From Phytophthora colocasiae (lineage: Eukaryota > Oomycota > Peronosporomycetes > Peronosporales > Peronosporaceae), in NCBI GenBank assembly GCA_018806915.1, contig JAGKQI010000090.1:2666001-2730000 (forward strand): 64,000 bases of DNA, read 5' to 3'. The translations under genes and the position numbers were made by a program. This document shows positions 21,294-31,104 of the stretch, piece by piece. The notes under the pieces were generated by a model. That model did not search any database. It was not told where the DNA came from and saw nothing but the letters and a program-made list of their open reading frames with translations. Each line of letters begins with the position of its first letter. The stretch's first letter is position 1.

Positions 21294-22296
21294 GTGTTCA
21301 ACACCCGCGCACTCATGGCAGCGACGGATAAACTATATCGGATGTCCGTCTTGTTTCAAGCGATGCAGCATTTTGTGAGCGGCATCTTCGTCTTTGATGG
21401 CATTGACCGATTGGCTGGAAGCATGTGGAATGGAGGCTGGGCACTGACACGTTTCTCATTGCTGCACCACCGCCCGTGCTTTGGTGGGGGAACCGCTGCC
21501 TTCACCATTGCTTTCGACACCAGTTCCTACACTTCGCTCAAGGAGCTTATCAACGACCTGGCCACTATCACCGTCGCTGACGCTACGTTGACTTGTGGAT
21601 CATGCGACCCAGACGAAACAGCTCAACCGCTGCCAGACGAGTACGTTGAGTGGTCTCACCCGTCCACGGAAGGTCGTCACACGAAGGACCATGCGAGCTT
21701 TGGTGCGACGACGTTCGCGTGTTCCAGGACGATGACTGTGCTGCCGACTATACGTCGGCCCCCGCTGAGCTGCCGTACGACCGTGACGCTTGCCTCGGCA
21801 CGAGTACGTTGACATTTTACTGGTTGGCACTTCTTGGCAGGTGTACGTTAACTGTGCTCCCTTAGAGAGCACGACGTCCACGGGCGCGACCTCCAAGTAC
21901 GCGGTTTCGGGGTCAAGTTCGGGTATTAGCACCACTAGCACTAGCACGAACTCGACCTCAGTCACGTCCACTGCTGCATCGTCGACCGGTTCGATTGCTT
22001 ACAACTTTAACACAAACTTCGAGACAACGACATCGGCATCTACAACCGACGAGGGTACTTCGATAGACTCGTCCACTACGGCTAGTGCTACGACGGTTCC
22101 GGTTGCCACTACTGAAGCTCCTTCTACTACTACACCGACAGCTACGACTGCATCAACTACGACGGATACTCCGGCTACAACGTCGCCACCCATGAAAAGC
22201 ATTTTACTCATACGTACCAGTATACAACGAGAGTCGCCAACAGTTTATCAACTGGCACTACCTAGCATTTTACCCGGACTCACATGTAACTGGTAG
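21294..22296 (+). pseudogene. secreted Ser/Thr-rich protein, frameshifted
   Basis: Coding character passes through three frames: 21294-21650 (VFDGIDRLAGSMWNGGW, TCGSCDPDE), about 21650-21800 (CDDVRVFQDDDCAADYT, LPYDRDACLGTS) and 21800-22200 (LLVGTSWQVYVNCAP). A Ser/Thr-rich tail with many TTT, SST and ATT units follows. Spaced Cys and the mucin-like tail suggest an extracellular, O-glycosylated protein. At least two indels break it. An upstream open frame, 20969-21331, may be an earlier part. Confidence 0.45.
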
Positions 22297-22731
22297 GAAC
22301 GTGCTTGATGGAATGGCTTTACCGTTGATATGCGTTTCCTAGTTTTGTCGGATTTCGGATAGGAAGTTTGGGTATTAGATGAGCAACAGTGCTCAAATGG
22401 TTCTTCATCAAATAGATATTATCAATAGAAGAGATTGTCAGGTAAACGAGGGCATGGTTGGGTTTATCTCTACATGGGTACCCGTATAGCTGTAGTCATC
22501 AGAGCTACGACTGGTTATGGCGAGCTGGTGGTGACTTGAATAGGATGGTAGAGCTACCAATGTGAATATTTTCGTTTGAACGAACTAGCCAGGCACATCG
22601 TACTATTCTAGAGTTGATACTAAAACAATCGCAAAATGTAGTACGAAAATAATGATGAATTCATATAAGGTTTCCTACACGCCGCTATGGCCAACCCGTG
22701 ACAGACGTTCGTCAGTGGGTAATTAGATCGT
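22297..22731. other. no gene recognised
   Basis: End of the spacer between the inverted arms; AT-rich, no open frame of interest. Confidence 0.4.
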
Positions 22732-23222
22732 ATCCAAACGTGCCCGGTACCGGCGGGGATGCAACGATATGCATTGAAGTTCAATGATTGAACTAGCATT
22801 TCAGTGGCACTGGTTGAATCAGCAGTGCTCCAATGGAGCTGCCGGTAGCCTTGAAGTTTGTTTTGGCGCGAAATCGCTGGCTACAGATTGCGCTTGAAGT
22901 TGGTTTAGCTGGTTGAAGCTGGTTGCGTTTGAATTGGTTTTGGCGCGAAAGCGCAACTTTGAACCTCCGGTTGGCGCCACCAGATACTTCATACGTTTGG
23001 CGCCAAAACGATCCCCAGTTCCGAATTGTCATTTTCCAATTTGCTCTTCCGAGCACAACTGACCCACCAAAGTTCGGCCGCTCCCATCGCCTTGGACCGT
23101 GCACACCGCCATGCTCGACCACCTTGGCTTTCACACCTGCTGCTCCTACGACCGCTACATCCTCATCCGTGCTGACACCCGCATGCACCACTAGAACGCT
23201 GCTGGCTCGGAGAACCCGAACG

Positions 23223-23726
23223 CTACCGCATCCTGAACCTGCTGTCAATGCGAAGCATGTCCATCGGACAGGCAATGGAGAGATCCACCAGAGCTCGGAG
23301 TAGCATTTTCTCATCTTCGTGGGTGAAATCCACTTCAAAGTCCATGTCAACAGCCAAAGACATGACAGTGTTGAGATATCCCAACGTCATATACACTCGG
23401 CTTCGATCCGTCACGGCCAGTCGCTCCAACAGTTCTCCAAAACATTCCAAGTCAACAATCGCATGATGCATCGGTACCAACGCCCTGAGTCGACCAGATT
23501 CGTAATTCTTTGGGAAATGCTGAAGAACGTGGTGAGATTGCCGTGTTATCACCCGTCGATACGCAATAGCAAGATGGAAAAGCACCAAATGGTACTTGAG
23601 GTTCTGCCGTTTGTGCACGGGGACGTAAATCGCGCACACCTCAGCGCCTACTTGAGCCAGTAGAGCGGCCAGTTCGTCGTCCGTCATGATAGTATGGTCG
23701 CTTTCTGCTCCGTCTTGAGACTCCAA
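23223..23726 (-). CDS. unknown helical protein B, right copy
   Basis: Unbroken version of the left-arm frame: probable start MTDDELAALLAQVG at about 23688, end FRMR stop at 23223. About 155 residues, helical, with LVLFHLAIAYRRVITRQ and DFEVDFTHEDEKMLLRAL. No family recognised. It follows protein A on the same strand with overlapping ends, so the two may be read as one gene with an intervening indel. Confidence 0.45.
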   Translation of the reverse strand: MESQDGAESDHTIMTDDELAALLAQVGAEVCAIYVPVHKRQNLKYHLVLFHLAIAYRRVITRQSHHVLQHFPKNYESGRLRALVPMHHAIVDLECFGELLERLAVTDRSRVYMTLGYLNTVMSLAVDMDFEVDFTHEDEKMLLRALVDLSIACPMDMLRIDSRFRMR

Positions 23727-24055
23727 GGGAATGTCGCCAACGCATTATCTTCGGGACGGATCGGCGAGACGTAGTCGAACTCCAACACCCCGTCACGTGG
23801 CAGACGGTCGAAGAAAGTGTACGTTAACTGCAGGCGTTTCTGGTTGAACACTACGTTGCGCCAGTGGAAACCTCGGCCGTACTGACTGCAGTCTGTACGC
23901 TTGTGCTGACAGCGGGATAACGCAGACGTGTGGTGAGCGTTCAACGACGCGAACCAAAGCGCAAGTTCCCTGTGCCTTGGGTCTCGAAGAGTTAAATTCC
24001 AATGACCAGTGGGGTTCGGAGTTGAGAGCTGCATAATAACGGGACTCTGCAACAT
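23684..24055 (-). CDS. unknown protein A, right copy
   Basis: Same protein as at 15897-16268 with a few substitutions near the N-terminus (QLSTPNPTGHW). ATG at 24055 overlaps the ATG of the methyltransferase fragment at 24054 in a shared CATG. No family recognised. Confidence 0.4.
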   Translation of the reverse strand: MLQSPVIMQLSTPNPTGHWNLTLRDPRHRELALWFASLNAHHTSALSRCQHKRTDCSQYGRGFHWRNVVFNQKRLQLTYTFFDRLPRDGVLEFDYVSPIRPEDNALATFPWSLKTEQKATILS

Positions 24056-24251
24056 GGCTTCGGACGCTGAAGGACACGTGCTGGGCAACTTCAATGCGTA
24101 CTACAGCTTCAACCCTGTGCTCGAGCGTTTACGGTTTATGGACGTGCAGACAGACAATGCCTTGAGACGTGCGTTGCTCGTCAAGAAATCCGACAAGAAC
24201 GAAGAGGCGTCCACTGTCCTCGACGTTGGCTGCAACAAAGGCGACCGATAA
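24054..24251 (+). pseudogene. BCDIN3D/Bin3-like RNA methyltransferase fragment, right copy
   Basis: Same 65-codon relic as in the left arm: NAYYSFNP..RLRF and LDVGCNKGD, ending in a stop directly after motif I. The rest of the methyltransferase fold is missing. Confidence 0.6.
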
Positions 24252-24564
24252 GCCTCGAGGATCTGATAACCACATCGCTGAATATGGCTGGCTACTGTAA
24301 GAGCATCGCAGTGCCCTATCTAGAGCTTTGTTGCATGTACATGTAGTAGTAGTAGTAGTTGTTGATAGCAATGTAAATAAATGCAACAACTGTCTTGGTG
24401 CATTAGAACTTTTGTCGTTTGGCAGATAATCCTTGCCTGGGATGGTTGTCCAACTCGGTGGATGCAGTAGCCGTAGAAGCAGTGTATTCACGCCACTGGA
24501 TACACGCGGTACTTGAAGTATTCATTCTTCAATCTTACTCATTTGTGTTTTTGGAGCGAACACC

Positions 24565-26606
24565 ATGAGTGAAGACGAAGACCACGGAGATCCTGCTGAA
24601 CCAATTGTGCTGGAATCCGGTGACGCTGACTTGAAGACAACGACGACGAGATGGAGCAGGGCACTGGTGTCATCGGGGTAGAGAACGACTATATTAGCCG
24701 CTTGAAGCGAGATAGTGGCCTGATACTTCTACAAGAAGGTCGAATTCGAGAAGCGTATGCACGCAGTGGTGAGGCGGGTCTGTTTGCTCTATTTCTCACT
24801 GGGAATTTCAAGAATTCCCTTCGTGAGTGGACAAATGGTGCATTGAGGACTGATGGAATAAGTGACATATCCGATAGCGAGCTGGACGCCTACATTGGAC
24901 TCGAACTTGCCATGAGTATCACCTCAATCAACGAAATTTCAGATTTCTGGAGTTCGAAGCGGTTTCTTGGTAGCAGTGATTTCACGGACACTATGGCCAG
25001 GAATCGTTTTCAGCAGCTAAGAAGCCACCTCAAAATCCACCCAGATGAGGTAGCTACCGAGACGGAAAAGGAGAATGACCCTCTGTGGCACAGTCGTACG
25101 CTACTCAAACATATCCAGACGAAGTTCGCCACGATTGCAGTCCCTTATGGAGCTAGTTCTCTGGATGAGAACAGTCTTAGAACAAAAGCGAAGACCAAGG
25201 CCAAGTCCTACCTTCCATCCAAGCCAGACAAGTACGCTATACGCTTCTACACAATAGTCGGGTGGAAGTCACTGTACATTCACAGTGTCTGGGACAACGG
25301 CTCAGGAAATACTTCCGCGACAACACCACCAGGGCGCTACACTGCGACGTTTCCAGCTCTACGAACTCCGTTGCACAACACACTCCGCCTTCCTGGCATC
25401 CAAGTTCCAATTGGAAGTCCTTCGGCGTTATGGGTGGCCATGATGGGCCACCAAACCCGTGTGCATATATTTCCCTCCGGCCGTCGTCTAATGGTATCAG
25501 ACAATTTTTACACCAGGCACACCCTGGCGGCTGCGCTACAGCGATTTACGGACGATGACACGCGGTTGCTTGGGACAGTAAGGCTCAACCTGGTCGACCG
25601 GTGGAACAAGGTAGAACTGAAAGAGGCAGTTGCACGAGTTAGCAGTATGCCGAGAGGTTCTTGGGAGTTAATGGCTGCTGTCGAACCTCAACCCGGCTGG
25701 AAGGAACGTGAGGCCGAGCACAAAAAAGCTCAGGAGAAGCTCCCAAAACGATCACGAACCACGTACACTGGTCCTGTATCCATAGTATCCAAGGCGGGAT
25801 ATGTTGTCCTGCTGGACAGGAAGGTTGTCATTTTCTACACCAATGATTTACATGATACTGTCCCGGCACGATCGTTGTCAAGCGCCGACGCCAGAGCTGC
25901 TGCTTGTTGCCACGGCCTATATCCCATCAGACGTTGGACGGGAAATGAGATGATGCATCGCAGTACATTCATGCTACCAGCGATTATTACCGCGTATAAT
26001 CTGGCAATGAATGGCGTCGATAGGGTCGACCAACTGCGGAGCACAAACCCCACCCGTCGTAAAGAAAGTCGGCTCTCGATGTCAATCTTCACGTGGGCTT
26101 TGGATTTGTGCGTGATAAACGCTTACGCACTCTACCAAGTAGTCAAACCAGCAGACGTTCGCAGCGTGAGCCTTCGCGAGTTCAAACGTAGGATTGCGGA
26201 GGCGCTGACAGAGGAGGAGCTGAAGAAACGAAGCTCCGCAAAACGTAAATCGTCTTCGGTAGCGAGAACTATTGGCTCAGACGCCAGTCACCATATTTTG
26301 ACCCCGAACTCTACCTCTAAAACTCACGGCCAGTTGTTGTGCATGCTGTGCAGCATGCGCGGCAAACGTTTGCGATCACGTTGGGGGTGCACTGGGTGCA
26401 ACCGCGGTTTTCACGTCGAGTGTTTCGCCGCATTCCACTTTCGAGACGTGTTTGTCGCTGCCACCGCAAGCGTTCGCCATGCACTTGATATCGTTGCAGC
26501 ATCAGCTTCTGGTGAGTCACCCTACAAGATTCGGCGCCGTCAAAATGAGACGATTACTCCAATTGCTGGCCTTACGTTACCAGACGAAAAGCCGTCTAAA
26601 AAATGA
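24565..26606 (+). pseudogene. piggyBac-type transposase PB-A, right copy, near full length
   Basis: From 24651 one frame runs 651 codons. The original ATG at 24565 is out of frame because one C is missing near 24630 (present in the left arm). Domains: N-terminal region, then the DDE_Tnp_1_7 (piggyBac) catalytic core with Asp at about residue 172 (SLDENSL), 284 (MVSDNFYT) and 456 (MNGVDRVDQL). A C-terminal Cys/His zinc region follows (CMLCSMRGKRL, CTGCNRGFHVECF). The core matches PGBD4-like transposases, which cut and paste DNA at TTAA. No flanking TTAA plus TIR pair was recognised, so the element ends are unknown. Translation could start internally at 24651 with loss of the acidic leader. Confidence 0.85.
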
Positions 26607-26923
26607 AAGTCGTTGTCCGATTCCTCCACTGTCCGTTTCAAGAAATTGCTACTGGCAAATTACCAGCCAGATACACCCGTACAGGCTGTGAGTCACAGAA
26701 TGTGCCTGATAATGAGGCAAGGAGGACCGGAATGAATTTCTCAGTCCGCCTAGCAGGAATTATCAGTGGACATGTAAATCCTGGATAGCAAATATCTTTG
26801 TTTGCATCGCCAATGCTGCAGTGCAAAGAGGTATATCTATACGCGCTATTTGGGGTGGTGCTTATCAAGCTCGACTGCATTCTGCGACTTAATTGACTTT
26901 CCTTTCGTGTCGTCTAAGTTGCG
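26607..26923. other. no gene; upstream of LRR pseudogene
   Basis: Contains a TTAA at about 26888, a possible but unsupported piggyBac border. Nothing else recognised. Confidence 0.35.
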
Positions 26924-27720
26924 ATGGACGACGATCTGTTTGACGTTGAAGTGCTACGAGGCGAAGATGTTGACAATGTTACGTATTCTGAGTCGGCTGT
27001 GGATCTACCTATCACGGTCACTACCCCACCAGTGGACGATGGAGCATTATATGCAAATTACAGTGAAGACGAAGATCAAGTAAGTAGCAACGGATCACTT
27101 TCGATTCCAACTTCAGTTGGATGACCACTGGCTCACGGAGTTCATTTGGGGATTTTCCGAGCAATTCGAACTCCATTTCGTTGTCAAGTGATCGAGAACT
27201 CGTAAATCTCGCGTGTCTTTCTCTAAGACAAACTCCGAGTGAAGTACAGGTTTTGGATCTTAGTACTAATTCGAGGAACCTCTCAAAAGCCTGAAAGTGC
27301 TCTCGGAACTGACAAATCTTGTACAACTAAACCTATCGGGGAATGCTGTCGAACGTCTGGATGGACTGCGAGTATTCACACAACTGCAAACTCTTGTGAT
27401 GCCTCGAAATCACCTCAAGACTCTATCGGCTCCGCTCTTTTCTCTCAAGGACTCACTCACCTTGATCTTTCAGGGAATTTCATCGCTCATTTGCCTCGGT
27501 TGCGGGATTGGCGATGCTGGAAGTTCTCAACCTCGCAGGGAACAGCCTGAGAACTCTGCGTGAAGTGGCTGTCTTGGCCCCACTTTCAAACTTGATTTCG
27601 TGTAACCTTGCAGCCAACCCATTCTGCCGTTTACCAACGTACAAAGACTACGTGGTCTGTAAGATCCACTCGTTGGAGCGTTTGGATGAAGTCGACATCT
27701 CGCAGGTGGGCAACTGGTGA
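26924..27720 (+). pseudogene. leucine-rich-repeat protein, frameshifted, right copy
   Basis: ATG 26924 (MDDDLFDVEVLRGEDVD), acidic leader, probable intron from GTAAGT at about 27080. LRR units follow (LVNLACLSLRQTP, LVQLNLSGNAVERL, LQTLVMPRNHLKTL, LDLSGNFIAHLPR, LEVLNLAGNSLRTL) and a cap (SLERLDEVDISQ). Frame changes near 27290 and between 27440 and 27510 break it. Leaderless LRR proteins of this type usually act as cytoplasmic or axonemal protein-protein adaptors. The end overlaps the coiled-coil gene on the opposite strand. Confidence 0.65.
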
Positions 27721-28601
27721 AGCCGTTTGAGATAGTGGAGCCCTATCTTCCCGTTTGCAAGTCGGAGGTGGCGACACAATTTCCGGGTCTTCTTCATGTT
27801 CTTCCTCATCTTCCTCAATTTTTTCCTCGTGCTTGGGCAACACATTAGCGATAACTACAGGAGGGATGATCACACGAAGTGGAGAGCAAGAAGCATCCAC
27901 CAGTCTTTTACTTGAGCTGCGCTTCAGTACTTCAGTGGGCATTGTATCTCGTACTCCAATAAACTCTTCATATCCATCACTCTCTTGACTATGACTCAGT
28001 TGTTTATCGGAGAAGGAGCCACGTCGCTTCTCAACGCTGCGTTCGGGTGACGGGAACCGTGAAGCAGACTGTGGTCGCTATTGACTTGAACTGCTGGTCT
28101 TTTGTCGTGCTGATATCGCCATTGCAATTTGTTCAGGCTCACTAAGTTCACCACTAGGCGTAGATACTGATCATCTACGGTCAAGATTTATCATAGCCAC
28201 CTCTTGCTGCAGCTGCAATAATTGTTCAGTAGCACTTGACCAAGCTCGTGACTTGTTCTGCAGTAGCTTCGACTTGACTTGCAATTCCCCTATCAACCGA
28301 AGATTTTCAGCTTCCAAAGCACTTTGAGCCTCCAATAAACGATTCTGCTCACTTTCATGCGCTCGATCGGCTCCCGTAAACGCTCATTCTGAGAAAACAC
28401 AGCCTTGTGCTGCTCTATCGCGAGTCTAGACAGCAGCAAACTGTTCCTCAGGAACAAATAGCCCTGTTGAGCCCTGGGGGATAGCGTGAGCCACAGGTGT
28501 GTCTGAGCTTCAGACTCTGAGGGGAGCAGCAGCTGCTCAGCAGCGAACACCGATAATAGGGAGAGGCTTATAGAGTTGAGACCGTCTTGACTCGAGTGCA
28601 T
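27631..28601 (-). pseudogene. coiled-coil protein pseudogene, right copy
   Basis: Same gene as at 13546-14352, but with its 5' end retained: ATG 28601 (MHSSQDGLNSISLSLLS). The same frameshift near the RLREP junction and the same two in-frame stops occur, showing these lesions predate the inverted duplication. Confidence 0.5.
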
Positions 28602-29228
28602 ATCAAAGACTATTTTAGCTTCCAGCTAAAACGTCACCTCTTGAAGCGATAAAATGTAGCAGGGCCAGACTGATTTTTTTTATAGAGAGACAGTATATTG
28701 AATATAAGATAAATGGTCCAGAATAACAATAGTCCATTTTGAATTTTAACCAATCATAGCATTGTATTTACTTGCTTACTGACAATATGTTGTACATACC
28801 ATCACATAATTTAGCGGTAGTCAAAGGGTTAAAAAAACAACAGGCAGGAGTCCTATCTACTAGCTTTCACGGTAGGATATTACAGCTACTACGCTATCAT
28901 GTAGTTGATTGCGATGTACGCCTGATGCATTCCGCTGCTGATTATTCCATGACATTTATTTACGCGGTTTTAACTGAGCGTTGGCTCCTAGTACTACTAG
29001 GCTAGTTTCTCTCGGAACCACGCCGGAAGTTGCTGTCTCTGGTGATGATTGCTTGTGGTAGTACAGACAATTTCTTTGCATCGATGAATGATTTCTACAT
29101 TACTACGTAGTACTATTTAAAATGTTATGTTTGAAAACATTTAAAAACGAGAACGAAAACGCAATGGTTTCAAAAGCATTTCTGTAATCAAGTATTAAGC
29201 TTGTGCTGATATGCTACTTTCCACTCGC
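28602..29228. other. no gene; includes direct repeat 28923-28994
   Basis: AT-rich. Contains the direct repeat shared with 5087-5157 (starts TGATGCATTCCGCTGCTGAT) and the uninterrupted GYP-A target (CTAGTACTACTAGG) at about 28988-29001. Confidence 0.5.
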
Positions 29229-29780
29229 TTACCACGGTAGTTCGATGCCAGGCATCGTGGGGTCTGCGTTCAAAAACTTGCCAGTGTCCTTGATCGTCAC
29301 TTTCGAGACGATATCGGCGATGGCTGCCGCAACATCAACAGGTTTCAACGAACCTTGACCACCGGTGAGCTCCGTGTCCACATATCCCGGATGGACAGCC
29401 ACCACAGCCACGTTGCTCTCTCGCAGATCCACAGCAAGCGAGCGCGTATTCATGTTGAGGGCCGCTTTGGACATGCTGTACGCGTACTGGCCGTTAAAGA
29501 ACATGGCGTTCGCATCCGTGTTGCTGGTAATACTACCCAGTAACGAAGAGATCTGAACGACGGACGCAGCTCCGTGAAGCTTAGCGGCAAGTTGTAGATT
29601 GGACTGTAGAGCGCGTGTGACGAGGAATGGCCCCACCGCATTCACCGCCACAGCGTTCAAGAGCAGTTGCTTCGTTGGCTTGACAATGTCCGTAAGCCAA
29701 CCAGTGCCGGCGTTGTTGATGACCAAATCAATGGCCACTCCTTCCAGTTCCGCAGCAGCCTCGGCCACGGTTTCGCTGGC
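29229..29780 (-). pseudogene. short-chain dehydrogenase (SDR), 3' half only
   Basis: Begins within exon 2 (TVAEAAAELEG) and continues through NNAG, a Ser region (VVQISSLLGS), the catalytic YSMSK (Y-x3-K), HPGYVDTEL and a C-terminal end GIELPW with TAA at 29231-29229. The cofactor-binding half (TGxxxGxG) is absent; it lies inverted at 4753-5085. The break is next to a TIR-like sequence at 29793. About 180 codons, no internal lesion. Confidence 0.8.
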
Positions 29781-29792
29781 ATGATGAATTCC

Positions 29793-30350
29793 ACTGCTGA
29801 TTATTCCACAAAGTTTGATTCATTTATGAATGTTTTAAGGAATACTTAAGTACCGGTACATTCAACGTTGTGAAGCTTCGAAGTTGTATCGGATTTGAGA
29901 AGACACGCACAATGTTTGTCCCTTGTTTCAGGAGAAGGTAAAGCCGCAGTTAAAGGACAAATAAGAATACCACTTCTTCTTAGAACTAACTTTGAAATGA
30001 TTGAAAAAAAATTAAGCAAATACCCCGTTAACGAAGCTTACTATTACTGCAAACCGCTAAAGAGGTGAATATCGCTAAAGAGGTGAATATCGTTTTCGCA
30101 CAAACTACGAGCGTGTTGACAACCTAGAGGTAGCTGTGATGCCAAGCCTAAAAGCCGAATTGCTCGTGTCTCCGATTTGGAAAAGCACGCAAGCTGTTTG
30201 GAGAGCCCCAAAAGCAGATTCGCGGGCGAATCGTACATTACGGTTCACGCTGACCTATGTGCTATGTGGAGTTTCGGCGAGTAGATTCTTTTTTTTAAGT
30301 GCTTGGTCTTGTGGATATTATGAAAGTTAATCGTATAAATGTTCACATGT
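29793..30350 (+). repeat. interspersed repeat R, copy 2
   Basis: Starts TGATGAATTCCACTGCTGAT at 29793 and matches, inverted, 4020-4585; 30040-30240 also matches 46080-46290. A 17-nt block (TAAAGAGGTGAATATCG) is tandemly duplicated at 30057-30092. The repeat ends near TAAATGTTCAC at 30340. Confidence 0.6.
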
Positions 30351-30361
30351 TACACCTCGTT

Positions 30362-30425
30362 GGTTTTAGTATGCCATTATCGGTATTAGAAGGGAAATAC
30401 GCTCGTTGGTTTTAGTATGCCATTC
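30362..30425 (+). repeat. short direct repeat at CRN-1 start
   Basis: TTGGTTTTAGTATGCCATT occurs twice, about 47 nt apart, so two candidate ATGs precede CRN-1. The same TTGGTTTTAGTATGCC precedes CRN-3 at 63605. Confidence 0.7.
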
Positions 30426-30944
30426 TACAAAGTTTCAAGAAAGCAAAGAAGCGCGAAGATGGAAGAAGACGCGATGGCAGCTCAAGAGAACCGCATTGTG
30501 GTGGTAAACTGTATCGTCGTTGGCGTACGCGGACGGCCGGTCAGCTTAAGCACCAAGTTGAATGCATTGGTGGGGACCTTGAGCGCGCCAATAAAGGAAG
30601 CGTACAAATCAGAACTGAAGGACGTTGATCAAGGCGATCTGCTGCTTTTTGAGGCCAAGAAGGCGGATGGCACGTGGCTGTCTGCTGATCCTGCTTTTAA
30701 AGAAACCCTGCAGGCTATGCTAAGTGGCGATGCTCCTGCCGAGATCAAGGACATCATTGGAGACGACAGGACGTCATTTACGGGACTGGAAACAATCGCA
30801 GACGCTCTCGGTAAAGACCCCCCATCAGGTTACTTGCACCTACTAGTGAAGCCCCCTTGGCTAGTGCAGCAGCGTCGAGCGGCTATTACCATCGATATAC
30901 CGCAAGTCAACTGGACTATCGCTCCTGAATCGTGCCCTCAACTC
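30417..30944 (+). pseudogene. CRN-1 (Crinkler effector), 5' segment
   Basis: Start MPFYKVSRKQRSAK at 30417, with further in-frame Met residues a few codons later. The segment carries a CRN ubiquitin-like header (IVVVNCIVVGVRGRPVSL), an LLLFEAKK variant of the LFLAK motif, a DWL-like segment (AIKDIIGDDR-type) and YLHLLVKPP, the counterpart of the HVLVxxP end motif. CRNs are secreted by oomycetes and act inside plant cells, often in the nucleus. No classical signal peptide is evident. The gene is cut at 30944 by COP-A. The TTAA at 30546-30549 is the uninterrupted version of the PB-C site in CRN-2. Confidence 0.85.
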
Positions 30945-31100
30945 TGTTGGAAACCACCGAGTGGTTTCGGCCGGTTAGCAACCCCCGCGGAGATTGCGAG
31001 TAGAAGTCGTAGGTAACGGACGCTAGTCGATAAGGCCGAAGCAATAAACCAGTTCTACATTTACTATCAACTACTCAAGTCCTCTCTAGCCGATTCAATA
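30945..31100 (+). repeat. COP-A 5' LTR
   Basis: 156 bp, TGTTGG...CAATA. Followed by GGTTATGAGCTC, the expected position of the primer-binding site. Confidence 0.9.
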
Positions 31101-31104
31101 GGTT

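Larger units (their letters stand above)
22732..28471 (-). repeat. right arm of large inverted repeat
   Basis: Inverse of 13511-17221 with an extra 2.0 kb (about 25419-27460) that is deleted from the left arm. It contains, in + order: unknown genes B and A (minus strand), methyltransferase fragment, PB-A transposase, LRR pseudogene, coiled-coil pseudogene (minus strand). Confidence 0.9.

Noticed and set aside
22001..22211. Val-rich minus frame opposite the Ser/Thr-rich tail
   Set aside because: Complement of a Thr-rich coding tract; composition artefact.
26607..26923. TTAA at about 26888 as right border of PB-A
   Set aside because: No terminal inverted repeat partner upstream of 24565.
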